Source: JBHPCZ01 sp042573625
Lineage (GTDB): Bacteria > Desulfobacterota > Desulfobacteria > Desulfobacterales > UBA11574
NCBI GenBank assembly: GCA_042573625.1
Contig: JBHPCZ010000032.1
Coordinates: forward strand, 1-32,132
Reading direction: 5' to 3'
Length of the DNA stretch: 32,132 nt
How positions within the stretch are numbered: position 1 is the first letter of the stretch; every line of letters starts with the position of its first letter. Below, one piece after another: positions 1 through 7,852 of this stretch. The notes beneath the pieces are model-generated. The model made no database searches. It saw only the letters and a list, made by a program, of their open reading frames with translations, and was not told the DNA's origin. The position numbers were made by a program, and so were the translations under genes.

Positions 1-474
1 GCGTGCTCAAAAATTGCTTTTTCGACAATCTCGCAATATATGACAGGTTTTTGAGGGCTTAAAAAAGTTGTGATAATACATTTCAATAAGGGCGAATCAC
101 TTTTACAGGGTTTGCCCTTTTTGTTTTGATGATATATGTAATCAGCAAGAGTAAGTTACGAACTGTGAGTAAGATAGCACAAGTTTAAAATCCCATGATT
201 TCTATGTTGTATATTCTCTTATCAAAGGATTGGGTGGAGTTGTGATCAATAGATGATATTACAGGAATCGCATTGATGATTTGAACCGCAATTTTTACTA
301 CTTGTAGGATCGCCAGCATTCATCCACAAGGCGGGAATCAAAAAACAGGCTGAGCGGTTAAGGCCAAGACCACAATATGTTGATTTTTCCTATCTCAATC
401 CAGCCCTATAAATGAAAAATTAACCAAATGTGGTGCTCATCGGAATGTTACACAGGCATTTTTCACAAACGATT
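1..474. other. Gene-free left edge
   Basis: I see no convincing gene here. The stretch lies downstream of the minus-strand GNAT/nitrilase gene. It holds a hairpin repeat copy at about 61-126. At 18-32 it holds a sequence differing at one position from the terminal inverted repeat (TTTTTCGACAGTCTC) of the MITE-like element at 20371-20478, so a decayed or cut mobile-element end may lie at the window border. The rest is AT-rich with no recognisable motif. Confidence 0.6.
61..126 (-). repeat. Hairpin repeat family, copy 1
   Basis: The stem arms are AAGGGCGAA (88-96) and TTTGCCCTT (111-119), one G-T pair included, followed by a T-rich run on the plus strand, so it could also act as a terminator. 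Read on the minus strand it matches the copies at about 29262-29335 and 31785-31855: a GGCAAA arm, a CTGT-containing loop, a TTGCC-type arm, then TTATTGA and an ATATCA-like tail. Similarity outside the stem suggests a dispersed repeat rather than three unrelated terminators. Confidence 0.6.
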
Positions 475-2046
475 TTATCTGGATATGCGAACGATCTCGA
501 TGGGCATCTTAGGGGTGATTTCGTATAGGTCTGGCCTGCGATCACGAAGGTGCGTAACCGAACCGAGTCCCCGATGCATGGCCAGATCATCCAGATTGAG
601 GTCGGTGATGACCACCGTTTCTGTATCTGACTCGGCTTCGGCCTGTATGGCGTTCATCGGAAATGCGAAATCGCTGGGCGTGAGCACCGCGGCCCTGCCA
701 TAATTGATAAGAAAGCTCCTCACTTGGGGCAGATTTCCCACGTTGCCAGCGAGCACGACATATATCATGTTTTCCACAGCACGGGCCTGCGCGCTGTAAC
801 GTACGCGCATGTAGGATTTACGCTCGTCGGTACTGAAAGGCACAAACATGAGCTCCATACCGGCCAGCGTGAGCAGCCTCGAAGGCTCCGGGAACTCTAC
901 GTCGTAACATACCTGAATGGCGATGCGTGCAAGTCCGGTATCAAATATTTTTAAACCTTTGCCGGGCCTGATGCCCCAGTACTTCCTTTCTCCCGGGGTG
1001 ATGTGAAGTTTTTCCTGGGTGTAAACGTCACCACCCGGCGTGAACAGGTGTGCCGCATTGACCAGCCCTTCCTCGCTGGGTACAGGATGGGAACCACCGA
1101 TGATGAAAATGCCGCTCCTCCGGGCCATCTTTCGGAACATTTCCACGTAACGCCCCGTACACTCGGACAGCTTCATCACCGCCTCATGCGTTTCCAGATC
1201 CGGGGCCATCATGCTGAACAACTGCGCGGTGAAGAGTTCCGGGAACAGCAGGAAATGGCAGTGGTACTCCTCCGCAGTAGAAACAAAAAAATCGACCTGC
1301 TTCTCGAACTCGTCCCAGGTGCTGATCCTGCGCATCAAGTACTGGGCAGCGCAGACCCTTACCCTGCGCACAGGACGTTTGATGACGGAACCCGCAATCT
1401 TTCGCCGTGTGGGCCTGAAGCTGGAATTTGGCATTTCGATTAAGGTCGCATAGTTTAGGCTGGCTTCGTCAATCAGGTAGTCCAGGTGAACACCCTTGAC
1501 CTCGTAACCGGCCTTGAGATGAGCATTCAGCGCCATGTCTTTCAGTTCACCGGACTTGACCTTTTCTATATATTCTTCGGGCGACATCTTGCCCGCATGG
1601 TTTTTGTACCCCGGTATGCGTCCGCCCGCAACCATGCGCCTTAGGTTGAACCGGGTCATGATCCGCTTGCGGCCCTGATAGAGCTTGCCCGCGATGCCGT
1701 ATCCGCGATAGTCCGGATGTACGGCTATGTCAGCCCCATACAGTGTGTCCCCGCTGGGGTTGTGGGTGCTGAAGGTGCCTACCCCTGTAATCTCTTCATA
1801 GGAATACCAGGGCGATTCATCAGAAAGCTGAACAATTAAGGAGGTCGCGTACCCCACGATGTTGCCGCCAATCTCGGCAAGTATCTGTCCGTCCGGGAAA
1901 GCCTCTATCTGGAAACCGTAGCTGCGTTCGTCGCACAAGTCACTGTCCGCAAATTTGGGATACGCCGCTCTTTGTATCTCGACTATTTTGGGGATATCTT
2001 CCGGCTTCCAGCGTCGGACCTTAACTTTACGTTGTTTATTCACCAA
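475..2046 (-). CDS. GNAT acetyltransferase / carbon-nitrogen hydrolase fusion
   Basis: A 523-residue two-domain protein. Residues about 8-200 are a GNAT fold with an acetyl-CoA-binding RGYGIAG loop near 114-120. Residues about 228-520 are a nitrilase-superfamily amidohydrolase with the full Glu-Lys-Cys triad: E270 (FPE), K346 (EKLH) and C380 (QVCYDVEFPE). The order and length match the YhcX-like bifunctional family. The substrate is unknown; the family presumably acylates or deacylates an amine or amide. The start is TTG at 2046 or GTG at 2043, with GAGG 7-10 bases upstream (2054-2057). It is cytosolic, with no signal peptide. It stands alone, with about 480 non-coding bases before the next gene. 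The domain call is firm; the physiological role is not. Confidence 0.92.
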   Translation of the reverse strand: MVNKQRKVKVRRWKPEDIPKIVEIQRAAYPKFADSDLCDERSYGFQIEAFPDGQILAEIGGNIVGYATSLIVQLSDESPWYSYEEITGVGTFSTHNPSGDTLYGADIAVHPDYRGYGIAGKLYQGRKRIMTRFNLRRMVAGGRIPGYKNHAGKMSPEEYIEKVKSGELKDMALNAHLKAGYEVKGVHLDYLIDEASLNYATLIEMPNSSFRPTRRKIAGSVIKRPVRRVRVCAAQYLMRRISTWDEFEKQVDFFVSTAEEYHCHFLLFPELFTAQLFSMMAPDLETHEAVMKLSECTGRYVEMFRKMARRSGIFIIGGSHPVPSEEGLVNAAHLFTPGGDVYTQEKLHITPGERKYWGIRPGKGLKIFDTGLARIAIQVCYDVEFPEPSRLLTLAGMELMFVPFSTDERKSYMRVRYSAQARAVENMIYVVLAGNVGNLPQVRSFLINYGRAAVLTPSDFAFPMNAIQAEAESDTETVVITDLNLDDLAMHRGLGSVTHLRDRRPDLYEITPKMPIEIVRISR

Positions 2047-2523
2047 TTGTTAACCTCATGAAATAAAAAACCAACTGCACCACCGGCAGATCCGTATAAT
2101 TTTTTTTGCGATTCGAAAATCACCGATTATTTAGGGAATTCAGGCATGCCGTAACGTATGAAAACATCGAGTTTGCGGTGACAAACTACCAAAGGGTGAG
2201 TCAGATTGTCAATCACGCTTTTCATGCAACGGACTGACTTCATGGTTATTTCTGGCATAACTTGCCGATCCGCTTTAATATTCTGTTACTGCATGATAAC
2301 ATCTGCAAAAGGAACAAATTGCGGATCGGTAATGGTGACCACAAATACCAGGGTTTTAGATTCCTGAGATCGCTTGACAGAAGGTGCAAGTATCATCCAT
2401 CTTAAAAACCTGAGATATGTCTGCCATCTGCGTTTGATCCTAGTTGCAGCTATCTGCAATAAAACAAAAGTTTGACTCAAACTGTCTGATGTTGTGATAT
2501 CAAATATATCTCGGACAAAATGA
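2047..2523. other. Intergenic region between GNAT/nitrilase gene and osmC
   Basis: No convincing gene. It must hold the promoter of the minus-strand GNAT/nitrilase gene and the 3' end of the osmC transcript. A perfect 9-bp inverted repeat, CCGATCCGC (2265-2273) and GCGGATCGG (2321-2329), is separated by 47 bases. It could form a long-loop hairpin, but there is no T-run, so I do not call it a terminator. A 64-codon minus-strand reading frame at 2286-2480 has no ribosome-binding site and no family resemblance. Confidence 0.5.
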
Positions 2524-2994
2524 TTATGCGGGCAGGTCTTCCATGGTCAGCTCATGGGTGATATCGATACAGCCGATAACGCTCTGGGCAGCCGGGCATA
2601 ATTGAAGATAGGTATCCAACACCTCCCTGGCATCAGCTCTCTTTTCCGCCGGCAATTTCAGCAAATAGTGCACGTTGATCCGCGTGATCTTCAACACGCC
2701 GTCGACATCTTCAATATCTCCGGTTACGGTTGCCTTAAACTGTTCCTTAAAGGTTCTAATCTTTTTTCCGGCCAGCACCGCGGCCAGTGTTCCCATCATT
2801 CAGCCGCCAACAGCGCCGACGATGTGATCCAGCGTTGCCGCATGCTCCTTTTCAGGATCAACCTTATAGAAATCCTTTATTCCGCCGTGAACACCATAGA
2901 AAACCGGTTCGCCAAAACCCTTGATCACGGCCTTCCGCGTGGGACCCATCTCCCTGGTAATGGTAATGTGCGATGTGTGAACGATGTTTGCCAT
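2524..2994 (-). CDS. OsmC/Ohr-family selenoprotein (in-frame TGA read as Sec65)
   Basis: Two reading frames (2800-2994 and 2524-2799) lie in one frame, split only by a TGA at 2800-2802. Together they make a 156-residue OsmC-like protein of normal family length. The upstream part ends ATLDHIVGAVGG and the downstream part begins MMGTLAAVLAG. In OsmC proteins this junction is the conserved catalytic Cys, so the TGA sits exactly at the peroxidatic position (residue 65). The partner Cys is present as C133 in QLCPAAQS. The start at 2994 has a strong GGGAGG six bases upstream, whereas the ATG after the TGA has no site of its own. A hairpin just downstream fits a bacterial SECIS element. OsmC proteins reduce organic hydroperoxides; Sec would raise peroxidase reactivity. 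Selenocysteine OsmC-like proteins are known from deltaproteobacteria. The alternative, a nonsense pseudogene, is less likely given clean flanking frames. Confidence 0.85.
2768..2787 (-). promoter_or_regulatory. Candidate bacterial SECIS hairpin for the OsmC TGA
   Basis: On the minus strand, 12 bases after the TGA, CTGGCC (2787-2782) pairs with GGCCGG (2773-2768). An inner GC/GC pair leaves a GGU apical triloop and one bulged U. The GGU begins 20 bases after the UGA. Bacterial SECIS elements have a short stem and a small loop starting with G or GU, roughly 16-37 bases downstream of UGA, so position and loop both fit. SelB recognition is inferred; no selenocysteine machinery gene is in the window. 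Confidence 0.72.
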
Positions 2995-3111
2995 AATAAC
3001 CTCCCGGGTTGCGCCTGTAATTTAAGAACTAAATTTCGACCTCTTCTTTTTGATTATCGCCGGTGGAGCGCTTTCTATTGATCTCATTCATGATTCACGA
3101 CAACCGATGCC

Positions 3112-3594
3112 TCACCTGCATTCCTTTTCACTGGACTTCCCGACAAGTCTCTCTTTTCTTCTGACAATAGCCTCTTTGTTTCGCCTTTTGTCTTCATCGG
3201 TTGTCAGCTTGAGCGGCGGGACTTCTTTGGGGCGAAAGGCTTTGTCCATAGCGACGTAGGTCAGATATGCCGATGCGGTATGGCGAACTCTACCTGAAAT
3301 TAAATCTTCGGTCTCAACCCGGACACCGATTTCCATCGACGTTCTTCCCACCATATTAATACTTGCCTTCGCTGTAACAAGGTTCCCGACAAACACGGGA
3401 TTGTGGAAATCGAGTCTGTCAATGGACGCTGTAACGGCATTGCTCCCCGAATGACGGATAGCGACCACACCCGCAGCCTCATCGATATGTCTCATGACAA
3501 CGCCGCCGTGGACGATCCCGGTCGGATTGGCATTCTGAGGCATCATGAGGTGGGACATTACGACACTGCTTTTCTTGACGGTTTTTGCTTTCAT
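3112..3594 (-). CDS. Acyl-CoA thioesterase, hotdog fold (YciA/BACH type)
   Basis: A 160-residue single-hotdog protein hydrolysing acyl-CoA thioesters in the cytosol. The family signature is visible near residues 21-40: N-x-x-G-x-x-HGG followed by HIDEAAG, with D38 as the probable catalytic acid. The later FHNPVFVGNLV and GRTSMEIGVRV segments are typical of the BFIT/BACH branch. The tail (about 130-160) is highly charged and basic. The start ATG at 3594 has only a weak ribosome-binding site. It lies 53 bases after the AhpF-like gene on the same strand and 117 before osmC, so co-transcription is plausible. Chain-length specificity cannot be read from sequence. Confidence 0.9.
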   Translation of the reverse strand: MKAKTVKKSSVVMSHLMMPQNANPTGIVHGGVVMRHIDEAAGVVAIRHSGSNAVTASIDRLDFHNPVFVGNLVTAKASINMVGRTSMEIGVRVETEDLISGRVRHTASAYLTYVAMDKAFRPKEVPPLKLTTDEDKRRNKEAIVRRKERLVGKSSEKECR

Positions 3595-3647
3595 AAAACA
3601 AACGCTCTATAGTGTGAATTCTCATCCTGATTGGGTTAAAATCCATT

Positions 3648-5240
3648 CTATTTCCAGTACGGATTGATCAGGTCCTCAAATATGGTCATGGCCGCCTCTG
3701 CGCCGTGCCCTGCGGCGGTTACGATCTGTTTGTATCCCCCGGACACATCGCCGGCTGTATATATTCCCGGTATATCGGTTCGGTACTGGTCGTGCTTGAT
3801 GTATCCTTCTTCAGTCAGTTCAAGTCCTGTCTTTTGGGCAAGAGAAACGGCGGGGTCGTAGCCGATGGCGATAAAGACGCCGCTGACAGCAAGGGTTGAG
3901 GTTTCTTTGGTTTTGTTGTTGTAAAGCAGGACTTCCTCTACATTATGCTTTCCGTTGATCTCCTTAACCTCTGTATTAAATAGAATCGGGATATTGTTTT
4001 GGATAAGGTTTTGTACCAGAACGTCCTGGGCCTTTAGGTTGTCTCGTCTGTGAACCAGAGTGACATCAACACTGATATGATGCAGATGGAGGGCTTCGGT
4101 GGCCGCACTGTTGCCACCGCCAACAATGATTACCTTACGGCCCTTGAACAAAGGGCCGTCACAGGTGCTGCAATAGCTCACACCGTGTCCGGAAAGGCGT
4201 TGCTCTCCCGGAACCCCTATCGTTCTGTGGGTCGCCCCGGTTGCCATCAGCAGGGCCTTGGTGGCAAACTTTCGCCGGCTGGTCTGTACAGAGATGGGAT
4301 CCCCGGGATCGACTTCTATGACCTCTTCCCCCGGAAAAATCTGAACATATTCAAGGGCATGGGTCACCATGATGTCCACGAGGGTTTTTCCGCCGATCTG
4401 TTTCAAGCCGGGATAATTCTCCACAATCGGCGTCAAGGCCACCTGGCCCCCGAGAACACCTTTTTCGATCACAACCGATTTGAGTCCGGCGCGCGCCGCA
4501 TATATTCCGGCGCTCAATCCGGCAGGCCCGCCGCCGATGATGACCAGATCGGTCTCGACCTCCGCTTCATCGCTTTCAGGGATGAAAACCGTTTGCTCCT
4601 CCATTTTAGCCAGGGAGAGTATGAAGAGTTCCTCCGGCTGCGCCCCCTTCGCGATCAGGATATCATTCGCATAGGTCTGGGGGACGGACTGGGCGGAATA
4701 CTGGTTTGCAAGCTCAGGATTCGCCTGAATATCTATAATTTCCAGGGAAATTAAATCCGGTTTTTCCACGGCCGCCTTGAGCGTGTTCAACGCCTGCTGG
4801 GGACAATACGGACAGGTTGCGCTGACAAACACCTTGATTTTTCTGGGCTGATCGATCCGCTGTATGACCTGGAGAGACTGCTCATTGAGATTGCTTGTCC
4901 GGGTTCCGATGAGAATGAGCGCCTCCAGAAAAATACGTCCTTCTTCACCCATGGGCGCTCCCAGCCACCGGATGTTGTAACGCTCCGGATCAAAAAGAAT
5001 TGTCGGGGAGTGTTCAACATTCCATTTTGCCGCCAACTCATGGTCCAGGCTATACTCCTTCAAAACAATTTTATCGGTAAGCTGCCGGAAAAAACGAAAG
5101 GCCTGCCTGGCGACATCGCTGAAAACATCATTTTTTCCGGGCTGGGCAAAAAGAAACAAAGGAATATCTACGGTTAACTCATTGAAAAGTTTTGCGATTT
5201 TTTTCTGATCCTCCTGTGTTTGAACCTCATCCGGCTGCAT
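3648..5240 (-). CDS. AhpF/TrxB-like flavoprotein with N-terminal double thioredoxin fold
   Basis: A 530-residue protein with the domain order of AhpF. Residues about 15-115 form a thioredoxin fold without cysteines. Residues about 133-215 form a second fold with a CPYC active site (C143, C146). Residues about 230-530 form a thioredoxin-reductase module: FAD-binding IIGGGPAG at about 234-241, a redox-active CSTC disulfide (C357, C360), NADPH-binding IIVGGGNSA, and a C-terminal GIYTAGDVSGG. In AhpF electrons pass from NAD(P)H to FAD, the CxxC, the N-terminal CxxC and then a peroxiredoxin. No ahpC is in the window, so the acceptor is unknown. A neighbouring Sec-OsmC is a candidate partner, by proximity only. 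The gene appears co-directional with the thioesterase. Confidence 0.9.
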   Translation of the reverse strand: MQPDEVQTQEDQKKIAKLFNELTVDIPLFLFAQPGKNDVFSDVARQAFRFFRQLTDKIVLKEYSLDHELAAKWNVEHSPTILFDPERYNIRWLGAPMGEEGRIFLEALILIGTRTSNLNEQSLQVIQRIDQPRKIKVFVSATCPYCPQQALNTLKAAVEKPDLISLEIIDIQANPELANQYSAQSVPQTYANDILIAKGAQPEELFILSLAKMEEQTVFIPESDEAEVETDLVIIGGGPAGLSAGIYAARAGLKSVVIEKGVLGGQVALTPIVENYPGLKQIGGKTLVDIMVTHALEYVQIFPGEEVIEVDPGDPISVQTSRRKFATKALLMATGATHRTIGVPGEQRLSGHGVSYCSTCDGPLFKGRKVIIVGGGNSAATEALHLHHISVDVTLVHRRDNLKAQDVLVQNLIQNNIPILFNTEVKEINGKHNVEEVLLYNNKTKETSTLAVSGVFIAIGYDPAVSLAQKTGLELTEEGYIKHDQYRTDIPGIYTAGDVSGGYKQIVTAAGHGAEAAMTIFEDLINPYWK

Positions 5241-5396
5241 CGTTTGCTTCTCCCTCTTGATTGTTTTGTTAAATTGTCATCTGCGGTATAATTTAGAAAG
5301 AACATCGTAACTCAAATCTGACCCCTTGACTATTAAAGAATCCTTTCCGTCTCTGAGATCGGGTGGTATTTTTAAAGACAAAATGAGCGATTCGCG

Positions 5397-6032
5397 TCAG
5401 TCTTTAAAAACAAGTTTTCCGCCATAAAAACCGGCTGTACCGGCTGCGGCAAGCATAATAAAGTTCACGATAAGAAATGACATCCTCCCGGAAGAAGATG
5501 AAACCGCCACCTGCGGGTCGATGTAAAGCCACACAACCAGAACGATGGCCGTCAGTACAACAATCCCGGCGCTTGTCATCTTTATGACAAACGGGGTCGT
5601 GAAATTGCCGCCGTATTTTATCTGCCACTCCAGGTAACCGGAAAAGAGTACCAGGGGCATGGAGACAACAACAAAAACAAGATTGTAAAAGGCGGCTTGG
5701 CTCAATCCGCTGACGTTGAATACGGCCGATAAAACGATAAATATTACGGAAACAGGGAGTACGCCGTTCGGAATATGAACCGAAACCGGGTGGACATGGT
5801 GCTTTATCATCTGCCCGAACAGCGGGTTTTTCTGCAATTCCGAAACAGGGAGCTCCGGTGCTGCCTCTGCTTCTTGGGTTTCAGGTTCGATTGAGTCGGT
5901 TTCTTCTCGAGCTTCTTGTTCAGGTTCCAACAGGATAAACATACTTTTATCGGCCCCGCATACAGGGCATTTCTGAGGGGGTTCATCCCCCTCGTGGATG
6001 TAACCGCACACCGTGCATTCCCACTGCTTCAT
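5397..6032 (-). CDS. Rubredoxin-like domain fused to DUF2231-like membrane domain
   Basis: A 211-residue protein. Residues 1-35 are a rubredoxin-type iron site with CTVCG (C6, C9) and CPVCG (C22, C25). An acidic linker rich in Glu follows (about 38-65). Residues about 75-211 have an HHVHPVSVHIPNG motif and four hydrophobic segments, resembling DUF2231 membrane proteins. I chose the ATG at 6032 because GGGAGG lies a few bases upstream; the ATG at 6044 would place that site inside the gene. It starts 49 bases after citrate synthase on the same strand and is probably co-transcribed. The rubredoxin may pass electrons to or from a membrane redox centre, but no heme or quinone ligands are certain. 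The membrane family call is moderate. Confidence 0.8.
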   Translation of the reverse strand: MKQWECTVCGYIHEGDEPPQKCPVCGADKSMFILLEPEQEAREETDSIEPETQEAEAAPELPVSELQKNPLFGQMIKHHVHPVSVHIPNGVLPVSVIFIVLSAVFNVSGLSQAAFYNLVFVVVSMPLVLFSGYLEWQIKYGGNFTTPFVIKMTSAGIVVLTAIVLVVWLYIDPQVAVSSSSGRMSFLIVNFIMLAAAGTAGFYGGKLVFKD

Positions 6033-6081
6033 AACACCTCCCATGAGTTTTCAGTCTTCAACAATCAAGTTTCAATTCGAA

Positions 6082-7260
6082 TTATCTCTCTTCAACCGGG
6101 ATGAAGGTACATTCTTCCGCACCGCAGTAGTCTCCGATATAATGAGAGTCGGGTCGGTACAACACCGGTTTGGGCGCCGCCCCGCCAAACTGTTCCTCAA
6201 TGACATGGGCCGACCAGCCAGAAATTCTGGATATGGCAAAGATGGTCGTAAACAGATCGGGTGCTATTCCCATGTAATAATAGAGAGATGCGCTGTAAAA
6301 ATCCACATTAACGTAAATCTCTCTCCCTTTTCTTTGTTCAAAGATCTCTTTGCCTTTTTTCTCGAGATGTTTCGACATGTCATACCATTTGGTGTCGCCT
6401 GTACGTTCACCCATTTTCATGGACATGGGGGCCAGAATGTGCGCACGGGGATCATCGGTTTGATACACCGCGTGCCCGAGCCCCATGATCACGCCGCCGC
6501 TGTCAAATATATTGTTCACATATGCCTCGACCTTATCCACAGATCCGATATCGAGCAACATCTCCATGACCCGCGTATTCGCGCCGCCGTGAAGTGCACC
6601 GGACAGAGAACCGACGCCCGCGGCGACGGCCGCATACATGTGCGCCTTCGTGGAGGCCACCTCCCGTGCTGCGAATGTAGATGCATTAAAAGAGTGTTCT
6701 GCATGCAACACCAGGCAGACGTCAAAGAAACCCGTCAATTCATCGTCACAAACTTCTCCGTTGAGCATGTAGAGGAAGTTGGCCGCGTGATTCAGATCGG
6801 GATTGGGTTCCAAAGGTTCTTTATCATTTCGTATACGTTCCCAGGCAGCCACTATTGTCGGAAATTTAGCGATGAGCTTTATGGCCATGCGAAGCGAGGC
6901 TTCCCGTGAGTACTCTTTCGTATCAGGGTCATGATGGGCCAGCATTGATACGCCGGATTGCAGTATATCCATGGGCAGGGCATCTTTGGGCCTTGTTTTC
7001 AGTGCGGCAATCATCTCTTTCGGAATGTGCCTTTCACTGACAAGTTGTGCATTCATTTGGTTGAATTCATCTTTTGTCGGCAGCTTCTCGAACAGAAGAA
7101 GATGTACAAGCTCTTCGAATGATACTTTCCCGGCAAGATCCTTGGCCAGATACCCCCGGTAAACGAGTTTGCCGATCGCTCCGTCTACATCACTGATTTT
7201 TGTGGAGGCAACTTTAAAACCTCGAAGACCGGTATTTAAAATTGGTTTGCATGCTTCCAT
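6082..7260 (-). CDS. gltA: Citrate synthase (si-type family)
   Basis: A 392-residue enzyme condensing acetyl-CoA with oxaloacetate to citrate. The three catalytic positions are visible: H224 in GALHGGAN, H263 in GLGHAVY and D320 in NVDFYSAS. HAEHSFNASTFAARE near 187-200 is also typical. The start at 7260 is preceded by GGAGG with good spacing; the longer frame to 7308 lacks a site. Short citrate synthases of this group can also be 2-methylcitrate synthases, and no prp genes are nearby to decide. The 544-base upstream region has palindromes that could bind a regulator. The rubredoxin-membrane gene follows immediately. Confidence 0.93.
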   Translation of the reverse strand: MEACKPILNTGLRGFKVASTKISDVDGAIGKLVYRGYLAKDLAGKVSFEELVHLLLFEKLPTKDEFNQMNAQLVSERHIPKEMIAALKTRPKDALPMDILQSGVSMLAHHDPDTKEYSREASLRMAIKLIAKFPTIVAAWERIRNDKEPLEPNPDLNHAANFLYMLNGEVCDDELTGFFDVCLVLHAEHSFNASTFAAREVASTKAHMYAAVAAGVGSLSGALHGGANTRVMEMLLDIGSVDKVEAYVNNIFDSGGVIMGLGHAVYQTDDPRAHILAPMSMKMGERTGDTKWYDMSKHLEKKGKEIFEQRKGREIYVNVDFYSASLYYYMGIAPDLFTTIFAISRISGWSAHVIEEQFGGAAPKPVLYRPDSHYIGDYCGAEECTFIPVEER

Positions 7261-7319
7261 TTTAAACCTCCGTTTTTTAAGATGAATGTGAGACACACTT
7301 AATTTCAATCAATAATATC

Positions 7320-7338
7320 AAATTCTGTGCCAGAATTT
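7320..7338. promoter_or_regulatory. Perfect palindrome upstream of citrate synthase
   Basis: AAATTCTG (7320-7327) and CAGAATTT (7331-7338) form an 8-bp perfect inverted repeat with a 3-base centre, 60 bases upstream of the gltA start. A further GTGTCAGAAT half-site lies nearby at about 7368. The arrangement suits a dimeric repressor or activator. The protein is unknown. Confidence 0.4.
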
Positions 7339-7496
7339 AAACAAGAGGGTCTAAAATCCAAATAAGTGTCAGAATGAGTTGGATAGAATTAAAAGCTATC
7401 ATTTCAATGGGTTAAAATATGGCCCAGATAAAGTCCCTTTTTCTTCTCGATTGAAAAAGGCAGACCACAGATTTGAAAAGTGTTTCATGCTACATG

Positions 7497-7516
7497 TTGA
7501 TACATATTTGTATCAA
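7497..7516. promoter_or_regulatory. Perfect 8-bp palindrome, possible operator
   Basis: TTGATACA and TGTATCAA flank TATT. On the plus strand the palindrome is followed by six A. It lies 237 bases upstream of gltA. No T-run argues against a plus-strand terminator; on the minus strand the T-run precedes the hairpin. A protein-binding site is the simplest reading. Confidence 0.35.
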
Positions 7517-7631
7517 AAAAGCAGAAATTAAAACCTCTGTCCCGCTATAGCAGGATTCTACTGTAAGGAATTTTAGTTAAATAAGCTCTCGGGGAGTTTT
7601 TATTATCAATACTGATCTATTAGCTGAATGA

Positions 7632-7682
7632 ATGGATCATAGATTAAAGCGTGTGCTGTTTGAGTGTATTAAGGAATGTTAA
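7632..7682 (+). pseudogene. 5' remnant of the gene that starts at 32081
   Basis: ATG at 7632 opens a 16-codon frame (MDHRLKRVLFECIKEC, then TAA). Its DNA at 7644-7666 is identical over 23 bases to 32096-32118, and the frame aligns with MDDQVLKRVLFEWFKDR at the window's right edge with one 3-base gap. The match keeps the reading frame, so this is probably a decapitated paralogue or duplication scar rather than an independent peptide. Confidence 0.55.
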
Positions 7683-7852
7683 CTATTGCCCATCCATAAA
7701 TAGCGTCTTTCGGCCCATGGTTGCGATTTCGCTATTTTCAAATCCTCGGAATAGCGCGCTATGCACCCCAAGGGCATTTCCTGCGGGGCACCTGTGGTTT
7801 GAAAATGGCTCAGCCTTGCCCTGAACCAGAATCCACCAATTCTGGATGGACA

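Larger units (their letters stand above)
7339..7852. other. Intergenic region between gltA and the Fur-family gene
   Basis: No full gene. It contains a perfect 8-bp hairpin, TTGATACA/TGTATCAA (7497-7516), a 16-codon gene remnant at 7632-7682, and a palindrome ATAGCGCGCTAT near 7753. A 69-codon minus-strand frame at 7683-7892 overlaps the Fur gene and looks non-coding. The right part (7683-7850) is more GC-rich than the left and may be residue of an old insertion. Confidence 0.5.

Noticed and set aside
2286..2480. 64-codon minus-strand reading frame
   Set aside because: No ribosome-binding site, no family features, and it lies in an AT-rich intergenic stretch with an inverted repeat.
2524..2799. 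Separate OsmC gene starting at the ATG after the TGA
   Set aside because: No ribosome-binding site and it would lack the N-terminal half of the OsmC fold; a single Sec-containing gene explains both frames.
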